Assembly: GCF_028369295.1 (NCBI RefSeq)
Contig: NZ_JAQMYP010000021.1
Coordinates: forward strand, 62,001 to 126,000
Reading direction: 5' to 3'
DNA: 64,000 nucleotides
Origin: Streptomyces sp. HD
GTDB lineage: Bacteria > Actinomycetota > Actinomycetes > Streptomycetales > Streptomycetaceae
Part shown: piece after piece, positions 10,632-18,085 of the stretch
Layout: each line of letters opens with the position of its first letter
How positions within the stretch are numbered: the first letter of the stretch is position 1
Program-made: the position numbers and the translations under genes
The notes under the pieces: model-generated
Told to the model about the DNA's origin: nothing
The model's database searches: none
The model's input: only the letters and a program-made list of their open reading frames with translations

Positions 10632-11633
10632 TCAGACGTCGATGCTGTCCTTCGGAGCGCTTTCGCTGCCCTCCTGCGCCGCCTCGGCCGCCGCCTGCTT
10701 CTTGGAGGCCCGCAGGCTGGTGATCGTGGTGACGATCAGGACCGAGCAGATCACGCCGAGCGAGACCGGAATGCTGATCTCGGGGACGTGGACGCCGGAC
10801 TCGTGCAGCGCGTGCAGCACCAGCTTCACGCCGATGAATCCGAGGATGATCGACAGGCCGTAGCTGAGGTGGACCAGCTTCTTCAGCAGACCGCCGATCA
10901 GGAAGTACAGCTGCCGCAGACCCATCAGCGCGAAGGCGTTGGCCGTGAACACGATGTACGGGTCCTGCGTCAGGCCAAAGATCGCCGGGATGGAGTCCAG
11001 GGCGAAGAGCACGTCCGTCGTGCCGATCGCGAGCATCACGACCAGCATCGGGGTCATGACCCGCTTGCCGTTCTCCTGGATCCACAGCTTGGTGCCGTGG
11101 TAGCGGTCGGCCACACCGAACCTGCGCTCGGCTGCCTTCAGCAGCTTGTTCTCCTCGAACTCCTCGTCGTCCTCGTCGGCCCGGGCCTCCTGAATGAGCT
11201 TCCAGGCGGTCCAGATGAGGAAGGCGCCGAAGAGGTAGAACACCCACGAGAAGCTGGCGAGGATCGCGGCACCCGCGGCGATGAAGATGGCTCGCAGCAC
11301 CAGGGCTATGAGGACACCCACCAGCAGCACTCGCTGCTGGTACTGGGTCGGCACCGCGAACTTCGCCATGATCAGGACGAAGACGAAGAGGTTGTCGACG
11401 CTCAGTGACTTCTCGGTGATGAAGCCCGCGAAGAACTCGCCGGCGGGCTGTCCGCCGCCGAAGATCAACAGGCCGAACCCGAAGAGGGCGGCCAGGGCGA
11501 TCCAGACGACCGTCCAGATTCCGGCTTCCTTGATCGACACGTCATGCGGCTTGCGGCCGATGAAGAAGTCAACGGCGATCAGGGCGGCAAGGCCCACGAT
11601 GGTCAGGACCCATAGGGTCGTCGAAACTTCCAC
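10632..11633 (-). CDS. terC: TerC/Alx-family integral membrane protein (likely Mn2+ exporter)
   Basis: A 333-residue membrane protein with about 9 TM segments. TerC-family marks are visible: LAALIAVDFFIGRKPHDVS, FAGFITEKSLSVDNLFVFVLIMAKF with the acidic ENSLS/EKSLSxDN motif, and MLAIGTTDVLFALDSIPAIFGLTQDPYIVFTANAFALMGLR split by a charged loop (EARADEDDEEFEENK). Characterised relatives export Mn2+ or influence its insertion during secretion; TerC is also linked to tellurite resistance with TerD proteins, two of which lie just upstream. The GTG at 11633 has GGAGG 4 bases upstream. A manganese-type leader precedes the gene, which supports a Mn2+ role. Confidence 0.92.
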   Translation of the reverse strand: MEVSTTLWVLTIVGLAALIAVDFFIGRKPHDVSIKEAGIWTVVWIALAALFGFGLLIFGGGQPAGEFFAGFITEKSLSVDNLFVFVLIMAKFAVPTQYQQRVLLVGVLIALVLRAIFIAAGAAILASFSWVFYLFGAFLIWTAWKLIQEARADEDDEEFEENKLLKAAERRFGVADRYHGTKLWIQENGKRVMTPMLVVMLAIGTTDVLFALDSIPAIFGLTQDPYIVFTANAFALMGLRQLYFLIGGLLKKLVHLSYGLSIILGFIGVKLVLHALHESGVHVPEISIPVSLGVICSVLIVTTITSLRASKKQAAAEAAQEGSESAPKDSIDV

Positions 11634-11637
11634 TGCG

Positions 11638-11777
11638 CCTCCGGCAGTCGTAACGGCAAATGTCAGCGTCGTCGCGCGCCGGAGGTCTCTTCCACCCACG
11701 ATGGGCCGACGCCCCGGGATCTGGCCTGATCCGTATTGACGGGTACGTCGCAGCAGACAGGGAGTACTCCCCTCCGT
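11638..11777 (-). ncRNA. yybP-ykoY-like manganese riboswitch leader with anti-SD expression platform
   Basis: On the minus strand the leader shows the yybP-ykoY signature order: CGGAGGGGAGTA (5' P1 arm), CCGTCAATACGG, GGCGTCGGCC, and GAGACCTCCG (3' P1 arm, 11680-11690). CGGAGG of the 5' arm pairs with CCTCCG of the 3' arm. The same 3' arm, CCTCCGGC (11678-11685), is also exactly complementary to GCCGGAGG (11638-11645), which contains the terC ribosome site. The two pairings exclude each other: ligand-stabilised P1 would free the site and turn translation on. The match is by eye to the known consensus; no covariance search was made. Confidence 0.78.
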
Positions 11778-11856
11778 GGGAAGAAGACTACCCAATCACC
11801 AAGGAAAGGTAAAGTGCTTGGCAAAAGAAACGCCAAGTGTGCTGGTCAGGGGCTCT

Positions 11857-13932
11857 TTACCGGAACTTGGCCCGAGCTTCGGCGACCTGCGCGAGCACCT
11901 GCTGGAGCACCTGGCTGCCGGCCGGCACGAGCGGCGGCTCGTAGGTCCAGGCGTGCCCCACCCACGGGTCGGCGAGATGGTCGTCCGGCACAGGTGTCAG
12001 TCGCATCAGCGAACGCCACAGCGGGTCGAGCAACGGGCCGTAGCCGGCGGCCTCCTCGCGGTCCGCGACCATCATCAGGTGGACGCCGACGACGGGTCCC
12101 TCGTCCGCCAGGTAGCGCAGCTGGTTCACGGCGCGGTCGTCGAAGCCGTGCGGGAAGTCGTTGACGATCAGCAGTTGCTGGGAGGTGTCGAACCCGGGCG
12201 GCAGGGAGTCGGGTGCACCGGCGCGCACCGCCATCTGCACCAGATCGACGCGCTGGGTGAGCCGCGCGAGAACGTCCGCGACACCGGCCGCGCCCGCCGC
12301 GGGCGGGGCGGCGAGCACACCGGTCTGCACCAGGGGTGCGAGGGCCTGTGCGCCCGAACCGGCCGGATCTATGACGTGCACGGTGAACTCGCCCGCCGGG
12401 TAGACCGCAAGCAGCCTTGCCGCGTGCGCCACCGCCGTATCCATGGCGAGACGCCGCAGGTCATGGGCATCCGTGAAGGAGCCGTCTAGCGACCCGCCGC
12501 GTCCGCTGTCGATCCACAGGCCGCGTTCCAGAGGCAGCCGGACCAGCATCGGGATGCGCAGATCAGCGCTCTCGGGCAGATGGAGATCGCCCAGGCGCAG
12601 GGCCATGGGGATCTCCATCGGTACGCGGTAACCGTGCCAGGCCGGGTTGTCCCAGCGCGCGTACGCGGGCGGCAGCGCCGGTTCGACGACGTCGGACTCC
12701 GCGGTGAGCTGAGCGATGTCCCGGTCGAGCGCGGCCCTGGCCTGATTGACGAGCTGGGAGTGCTTGGCCTGGGCCGCCTCGCGTGCGGCGTCGCCCTGTC
12801 CGCCGATCCGGCTGCGCGGGTCCGACAGAACCTGGTCGAGCTCCTTCTCCATGCGCGAGTCGGCGAAGTCGACCGCGCTGCGGTAGGCGGCGGTCGTACG
12901 GGCCAGGTCCTCGAACATGCCCCACACCTGGTTGTAGAGCCGCTCGTCCATGGACCAGCCGGTGGCATCGCCCGCGACGGGCTGCGCAGGCTGTCCGGGC
13001 TCGGCCGGGGGCGCGGTCGGCGGGGGCGGCGGCGGAGCAGCGCTCTGACGGCGCGGGTGGCTGTAGTCGATCGGGCCGCCGGACGTGGAGGGGGACGCCT
13101 GGGCGGGGTCTCCGGCTCCGGTTCCGCCCTGGTACGGCGACTGCGGCGCGGGCTGACCCGGTGTGCCCGGCGCCTGGGCGCCGTACGGGGAATTCGGCGG
13201 CGTCGGCTGCCCGGCCAGGCCGGGCGGCTGGGTGCCGTAGGGCGACGTCGGCTGGGGCGGAGCCGGGTCGGGGACGCTCTGGGATGCGGGGCCGCCCTGG
13301 TCCGGGCCGAGCGCGGGTGCGGCCGCCTGTCGGGAGCGGTCGCCGTCCGCCCGTGGCGGAGGTGCCGGCACGGAGCGGGCCACGCCCTGGGCCACCGCGT
13401 CGTTGATGCCGTCCGCGAGTTGGTGGGCCTGGGACAGGCCCTGGTCGGTGAAGAGGTCGGCGAGGCCACCGGCGTAGCCCTGACCGATCGCGCGCACCTT
13501 CCAGGCGCCCTGGCGGCGGTAGAGCTCCAGGGCGACCACGGCGGACTCGGCCTCCAGGCCGGTGACGCTGTAGCTCGCGATCTCGGCGCCGTCGAGGCCG
13601 GTGACCGCGACGAAGGGGGTCGGGACGGCGCCGAAACGGGTCGGGCCGCCGACGCCGGTCGGCAGGGCGAGCAGCACACTGACGCGGTGGACGGCTTCCG
13701 GCATGGCGTCCAGGTCCACCGCGAGGCGATGGTCGGCGGCCGCCTGCCGGGAGACCTCAAGGCCGGGCAGGGTGGGGGCGCCGGGGTGGGCCACCCATTC
13801 GACGCCGTGGATCTTCCCCTGCTCGTCGCCGAGCGTGGCCGCAGCCACGATCGGTATGCCGGCCGAGACCCTGATCTCCAGACGGACCTGGGAGAGCGGG
13901 TGGTTCTGCCCCCGCACCAGCTCGGCCGTCAT
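11857..13932 (-). CDS. TerD-domain protein fused to a degenerate FtsK/EccC-like NTPase domain
   Basis: A 691-residue cytoplasmic protein in three parts. Residues 1-190 are a TerD domain (LVRGQNHPLSQVRLEIRVS, VALELYRRQGAWKVRAIGQGYAGGLADL). Residues 190-325 are a Pro/Gly/Gln-rich linker. Residues ~325-420 are a helical segment, and ~455-690 look like an FtsK/EccC P-loop module (IPMLVRLPLERGLWIDSG, FTVHVIDPAGSGAQALAPLVQTGVL, QQLLIVNDFPHGF, GPVVGVHLMMVADREE). The Walker A lysine is missing (GRGGSLDGSF in place of GxxGxGKS) and the Walker B acidic pair is changed to ND, so ATP hydrolysis is unlikely. It follows terD by 63 bases in the same direction and is probably co-transcribed. Role unknown; TerD proteins act in stress and tellurite responses. 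Confidence 0.85.
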   Translation of the reverse strand: MTAELVRGQNHPLSQVRLEIRVSAGIPIVAAATLGDEQGKIHGVEWVAHPGAPTLPGLEVSRQAAADHRLAVDLDAMPEAVHRVSVLLALPTGVGGPTRFGAVPTPFVAVTGLDGAEIASYSVTGLEAESAVVALELYRRQGAWKVRAIGQGYAGGLADLFTDQGLSQAHQLADGINDAVAQGVARSVPAPPPRADGDRSRQAAAPALGPDQGGPASQSVPDPAPPQPTSPYGTQPPGLAGQPTPPNSPYGAQAPGTPGQPAPQSPYQGGTGAGDPAQASPSTSGGPIDYSHPRRQSAAPPPPPPTAPPAEPGQPAQPVAGDATGWSMDERLYNQVWGMFEDLARTTAAYRSAVDFADSRMEKELDQVLSDPRSRIGGQGDAAREAAQAKHSQLVNQARAALDRDIAQLTAESDVVEPALPPAYARWDNPAWHGYRVPMEIPMALRLGDLHLPESADLRIPMLVRLPLERGLWIDSGRGGSLDGSFTDAHDLRRLAMDTAVAHAARLLAVYPAGEFTVHVIDPAGSGAQALAPLVQTGVLAAPPAAGAAGVADVLARLTQRVDLVQMAVRAGAPDSLPPGFDTSQQLLIVNDFPHGFDDRAVNQLRYLADEGPVVGVHLMMVADREEAAGYGPLLDPLWRSLMRLTPVPDDHLADPWVGHAWTYEPPLVPAGSQVLQQVLAQVAEARAKFR

Positions 13933-13995
13933 GCCTTCGTCCCCCTGTTGTCGCTTGTCGTGTCGTGTGCCGCTCGCCGGGCGGCCTGGCAGGTC

Positions 13996-14574
13996 CTACA
14001 GGTGCGGCAGGATCGACGGCATCAGGTCCTGGAAGGTGCGGCCGTTGGCCGGGGTACCGAGGGCCGTCATCGTCCAGCCCGGGCCCGAGCGGTGCACCTT
14101 CGCCATGATCTGGGCCGTGTAGGCGCCGCCACCGGCGAGGGTGTAGCGCGCGAGCTCCTGGCCGTTGGTCTCGTCGACCAGGCGGCAGAAGGCGTTCTCC
14201 ACCTCCTGGAAGGTCTGGCCCGTGAAGGAGTTCACGGTGAAGACGATCTGGTCGATGTGGACCGGGATGCGCGCGAGGTCGACGAGGATCGCCTCGTCGT
14301 CGCCGCCCTGGCCGACACCGCCGACGAGGTTGTCACCGGTGTGGCGCACCGAGCCGTCGTCGCTCACCAGGTGGCGGAAGAAGACGACGTCGACCGGCTG
14401 CTTGTCCGCGAAGAGGACGGCGGAGGCGTCGAGGTCGACCTCCCGCGTACGCGAGCCGAACAGGCCGCGCCGGGGAGCCGCCTGCCAGCCGAGACCCATG
14501 CGCACCGCGGTCAGGCTGCCCCCGTCGTTCTTCTGCAGACTGATGGCCTGACCCTTGGTCATGTTGACGGTCAC
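13996..14574 (-). CDS. terD: TerD-family stress protein
   Basis: A 192-residue TerD/CABP-type protein, cytoplasmic, calcium-binding in characterised members. It starts MTVNMTKGQAISLQKNDGG and contains DLDASAVLF, DNLVGGVGQGGDDEAILVDLARIP (the acidic Ca-binding type loop), INSFTGQTF-like VNSFTGQTFQEVENAFCRLVD and the closing ALGTPANGRTFQDLMP. GTG at 14574 with AGGGGA 7 bases upstream; a longer open frame up to 14649 is not conserved. It lies downstream of uvrB in the same direction but has its own candidate damage-type promoter (14633-14655) and is the first gene of a terD/TerD-fusion unit. Confidence 0.95.
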   Translation of the reverse strand: MTVNMTKGQAISLQKNDGGSLTAVRMGLGWQAAPRRGLFGSRTREVDLDASAVLFADKQPVDVVFFRHLVSDDGSVRHTGDNLVGGVGQGGDDEAILVDLARIPVHIDQIVFTVNSFTGQTFQEVENAFCRLVDETNGQELARYTLAGGGAYTAQIMAKVHRSGPGWTMTALGTPANGRTFQDLMPSILPHL

Positions 14575-14632
14575 GTGCTGATTCCCCTCTCGAACTGTCC
14601 CCTGTTGGCCGCGGGCTCCGCGGATGACCAAA

Positions 14633-14655
14633 ACCCTACGCAGGGGCACTGACAG
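14633..14655 (-). promoter_or_regulatory. Near-consensus RecA-NDp/PafBC-type promoter of terD
   Basis: Minus strand: CTGTCAGTG, 8 bases, TAGGGT. Only the first base differs from TTGTCRGTG. The element overlaps a perfect 7-1-7 palindrome GGCACTG-A-CAGTGCC (14645-14659). Transcription from here would leave a leader of roughly 50 bases before the terD GTG. Confidence 0.55.
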
Positions 14656-14770
14656 TGCCGTACCCCGGTCCGCACTTTGTGTCGGTCTTGCAACACAGCG
14701 CGTGCTCGGACGGGCTTCGAAGCCGTGCGGGGGCGCCGGTTCCTGGGAGTGGACCGGCGCCCATGGCCTG

Positions 14771-16900
14771 TCAGGCCAGGCCCGCCTCCTTCATCTGGCG
14801 AAGTTCCTTCTTCATTTCGGCCACCTCGTCGCGCAGCCGGGCCGCGATCTCGAACTGCAGATCCGCGGCGGCGGCGCGCATACGCTCCGTCAACTCCTCG
14901 ATCTGCTCGGCGAGATCGGCCGCCGGCCGGTCGGTCGGTACCGTCTCCTTCGCCTTGCCCTTGGCGGACTTGGCCGCCTTGTCGCCGAGGGAGGGCACGG
15001 GCGCCTTGGTGCCGCGGCCGTCCTTCTTGGCGCGGTAGCCCGTGCCGAGCAGCTGCTCGGTGTCGACGTCCTCGCGGGCGATCTGCGCGACGATGTCGTT
15101 GATCTTCTTGCGCAGCGGCTGCGGGTCGATGCCTTTCGCCTTGTTGTACGCGACCTGCTTCTCCCGGCGGCGGTTGGTCTCGTCGATGGCCTTCTCCATC
15201 GCCGGGGTGATCTTGTCGGCGTACATATGGACCTGGCCGGAGACGTTACGTGCCGCACGGCCGATGGTCTGGATGAGGGACGTGCCCGAGCGCAGGAAGC
15301 CCTCCTTGTCGGCGTCCAGGATCGCCACCAGGGACACCTCGGGGAGGTCGAGGCCCTCACGGAGGAGGTTGATGCCGACGAGGACGTCGAACTCGCCGGC
15401 GCGCAGCTCGCGCAGCAGCTCGACACGGCGGAGGGTGTCGACGTCGCTGTGGAGATAGCGCACGTGGATGCCGAGCTCCAGGAAGTAGTCCGTGAGGTCC
15501 TCGGCCATCTTCTTGGTGAGGGTGGTGACCAGGACGCGCTCGTCCTTCTCCACGCGCTCCCGGATCTCGTGCACCAGGTCGTCGATCTGGCCCTCGGTGG
15601 GCTTGACGACGACCTCCGGGTCGACGAGGCCGGTGGGGCGGATGATCTGCTCGACCTGGCCGTCCCCGCGGGAGAGCTCGTAGTTGCCGGGGGTGGCGGA
15701 CAGGTAGACGGTCTGCCCGATGCGTCCCTGGAACTCTTCCCACTTCAGGGGGCGGTTGTCGAGGGCGGAGGGCAGGCGGAAGCCGTGGTCGACCAGGGTG
15801 CGCTTGCGGGAGGCGTCACCCTCGTACATGGCCCCGATCTGCGGCACCGTCACATGCGACTCGTCGATGACGAGCAGGAAGTCCTCCGGGAAGTAGTCCA
15901 GCAGGGTGTTCGGCGCGGAGCCGGGCGAGCGGCCGTCGAAGTGCATCGAGTAGTTCTCGACGCCGGAGCAGGAGCCGATCTGGCGGAGCATCTCCAGGTC
16001 GTACGTCGTACGCATGCGCAGGCGCTGGGCCTCCAGGAGCTTGCCCTGCTTCTCCAGTTCGGCGAGGCGCTCCCCCAGCTCCTTCTCGATGTCGTTGACG
16101 GCCCGCTCCATGCGCTCCGGGCCCGCCACGTAGTGGGAGGCCGGGAACACGTACAGCTGCTCGTCGTCACTGATGATCTCGCCGGTCAGCGGGTGCAGTG
16201 TGGACAGTGCCTCGATCTCGTCGCCGAACATCTCGATGCGGACGGCGAGCTCCTCGTAGACCGGGAAGATCTCGATGGTGTCGCCACGCACCCGGAAGGT
16301 GCCGCGGGAGAAGGCGAGGTCGTTGCGGGTGTACTGGATGTCCACGAAACGGCGCAGCAGTTGGTCCCGGTCGATCTCGTCGCCGACCTTGAGGGGGACC
16401 ATGCGGTCCACGTACTCCTGGGGAGTGCCGAGGCCGTAGATGCAGGAGACCGAGGCGACCACGACGACGTCGCGGCGGGTGAGCAGCGAGTTGGTCGCGG
16501 AATGGCGCAGTCGCTCGACCTCCTCGTTGATCGAGGAGTCCTTCTCGATGTAGGTGTCCGACTGCGGGACGTAGGCCTCGGGCTGGTAGTAGTCGTAGTA
16601 CGAGACGAAGTACTCGACGGCGTTGTTCGGCAGGAGCTCGCGGAATTCGTTCGCCAGCTGAGCGGCCAGCGTCTTGTTCGGCGCCATCACCAGGGTGGGG
16701 CGCTGGAGCTTCTCGATCATCCACGCAGTGGTGGCGGACTTGCCTGTGCCGGTCGCGCCGAGCAGGACGACGTCCTTCTCGCCGGACTCGATTCGCCGGG
16801 CGAGCTCGGCGATGGCCTGCGGCTGGTCGCCGCTGGGCTGGTAGGGGCTGACGACCTCGAAGGGCGCCACCGTGCGTTCGATGCTGGAAACGGGCCGCAT
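14771..16900 (-). CDS. uvrB: Excinuclease ABC subunit B (UvrB)
   Basis: DNA-damage verification helicase-like subunit of nucleotide excision repair; receives DNA from UvrA and recruits UvrC. The 709-residue product contains Walker A GATGTGKS (48-55), the beta-hairpin region YFVSYYDYYQPEAYVPQSDT, LLVIDESHVT, TVYLSATPG, GINLLREGLDLPEVSLVAILDADKEGF, QTIGRAARN, and a C-terminal UVR motif (LQFEIAARLRDEVAEMKKEL) that contacts UvrC. The ATG at 16900 follows a complete damage-type promoter by 7 bases, so the mRNA is probably leaderless; a longer upstream frame is rejected. A Lys/Ala-rich spacer (~residues 640-665) precedes the UVR motif. Confidence 0.98.
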   Translation of the reverse strand: MRPVSSIERTVAPFEVVSPYQPSGDQPQAIAELARRIESGEKDVVLLGATGTGKSATTAWMIEKLQRPTLVMAPNKTLAAQLANEFRELLPNNAVEYFVSYYDYYQPEAYVPQSDTYIEKDSSINEEVERLRHSATNSLLTRRDVVVVASVSCIYGLGTPQEYVDRMVPLKVGDEIDRDQLLRRFVDIQYTRNDLAFSRGTFRVRGDTIEIFPVYEELAVRIEMFGDEIEALSTLHPLTGEIISDDEQLYVFPASHYVAGPERMERAVNDIEKELGERLAELEKQGKLLEAQRLRMRTTYDLEMLRQIGSCSGVENYSMHFDGRSPGSAPNTLLDYFPEDFLLVIDESHVTVPQIGAMYEGDASRKRTLVDHGFRLPSALDNRPLKWEEFQGRIGQTVYLSATPGNYELSRGDGQVEQIIRPTGLVDPEVVVKPTEGQIDDLVHEIRERVEKDERVLVTTLTKKMAEDLTDYFLELGIHVRYLHSDVDTLRRVELLRELRAGEFDVLVGINLLREGLDLPEVSLVAILDADKEGFLRSGTSLIQTIGRAARNVSGQVHMYADKITPAMEKAIDETNRRREKQVAYNKAKGIDPQPLRKKINDIVAQIAREDVDTEQLLGTGYRAKKDGRGTKAPVPSLGDKAAKSAKGKAKETVPTDRPAADLAEQIEELTERMRAAAADLQFEIAARLRDEVAEMKKELRQMKEAGLA

Positions 16901-16907
16901 GGAATCC

Positions 16908-16930
16908 ACCGTACGACCCGCCACTGACAA
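16908..16930 (-). promoter_or_regulatory. RecA-NDp/PafBC-type damage promoter of uvrB
   Basis: Minus strand: TTGTCAGTG, GCGGGTCG, TACGGT, then 7 bases to the ATG. It is a full consensus match and sits in the 40-base gap between the MHYT gene and uvrB. All 23 bases are identical to the element before ogt (18995-19017). Confidence 0.85.
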
Positions 16931-16940
16931 CGCGGCACGA

Positions 16941-17807
16941 TCAGTGGTTCTGCGGGGCCCGCGAGGCTCGGTGGTCCTGGTTGCGGCGCACACGCAGCTG
17001 GGGGCGGCGGGCCTGGTGCGGGACGGTGGTGTGGGCCGGAACGCCCGGCTTGTGCTCGGCGGGAGCCCCGGTGGGCCTCCCCATGACCATCTTCGGGTCG
17101 AACAGTACGACGGCGCCGGCGAGGAGCAGGAAGGCGAGGGGGCCGACCAGCATCGGCGCGAGCAGGGCGGCGGGCGAGTGACCCGACGAGGGGGGCTCCG
17201 TGCCGTGGAGATGAACGCTGAGAGCGGCCATTCCGGTGTAGTGCATGCCGCTGACGGCGAGGCCCATGACGAGGCTCGCGCCGACGCTCCACAGGAACCC
17301 TCTGACCTGCCCGGCGGCCCACAGGGCTGCGGTGGCCGCCCCCATCGCTATCACCACGGAGACGCCGACGGTGAACGTGTTGTACTCCAGCTTCCCGTTG
17401 AGCCGCATTCCGGCCATGCCCATGTAGTGCATCGAGGCTATGCCGAGGCCGGTGATGGTGCCGCCGGTGAACAGGGCCGTTCCGCTGGCGCCCTTGTATC
17501 CGACGATGAAGGTCCCGATGCCCACCATGACGATGGCGACGGCCAGGCTCGCGAACGTCATCAGTTTGTCGTAGTGGATCGGTGTCTCCTGGACCGTGAA
17601 CCCCATCATCGCGACGAAGTGCATGGTCCATATGCCGGAGCCGATGGCCGCCGATCCCAGGGCGAGCCAGCCAGGGCGCCAGGACTGGGAGACGAGCATC
17701 GATCTGGTGGTGCAGCGCAGGCCGAGGGCACCGCCGAGGCAGGCCATGAGGTAGGCGACCAGCGGTGTGACGAGTCCATAGCTGAAACCGTCGATCGTGC
17801 CCTGCAT
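16941..17807 (-). CDS. MHYT-domain integral membrane protein
   Basis: A 288-residue membrane protein with about seven TM helices and three MHYT-type motifs: WTMHFVAMMGF, SMHYMGMAGM and GMHYTGMAAL. Met/His residues of such repeats are thought to bind a metal such as copper and to sense a diatomic gas or redox state. Unlike many relatives there is no GGDEF/EAL or kinase domain; instead a short basic cytoplasmic tail follows (ARRPQLRVRRNQDHR). It lies directly upstream of uvrB with a 40-base gap that contains the uvrB promoter, so the two may be partly co-transcribed. Function unknown. Confidence 0.88.
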   Translation of the reverse strand: MQGTIDGFSYGLVTPLVAYLMACLGGALGLRCTTRSMLVSQSWRPGWLALGSAAIGSGIWTMHFVAMMGFTVQETPIHYDKLMTFASLAVAIVMVGIGTFIVGYKGASGTALFTGGTITGLGIASMHYMGMAGMRLNGKLEYNTFTVGVSVVIAMGAATAALWAAGQVRGFLWSVGASLVMGLAVSGMHYTGMAALSVHLHGTEPPSSGHSPAALLAPMLVGPLAFLLLAGAVVLFDPKMVMGRPTGAPAEHKPGVPAHTTVPHQARRPQLRVRRNQDHRASRAPQNH

Positions 17808-18085
17808 ACGCAGCTGCCCTTCCCGCCCTCTTACGTCCCGGTACTCCGTGAAATGCGCCCCCTCCCAGCACCGCCCGAGCGGTCAGGGTTGAGGCAGAGG
17901 GTAACTCCCACCGGAATGGTCGAACGATTTTCCGGCAAAGAAACACGTCCTTGCCCCAGTTGTGCGGCACGGGTGAGCGGGCCCGGGCAACTCCATTCAA
18001 TCTGTGGCCATTCTGTACTCCTTCGCCGTTGACCGTCTGCTGTCACAGTTGAGCTGTCCGTGATCGTTCGACGCGAGGAGTACGC

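Noticed and set aside
14624..16927. 767-codon open frame antisense to uvrB
   Set aside because: Same kind of shadow; the opposite strand is a complete UvrB with all motifs.
17881..18085. PHO box before the phosphodiesterase gene
   Set aside because: No pair of GTTCA-like direct repeats at 11-base spacing could be seen, although phosphate control is known for related genes.
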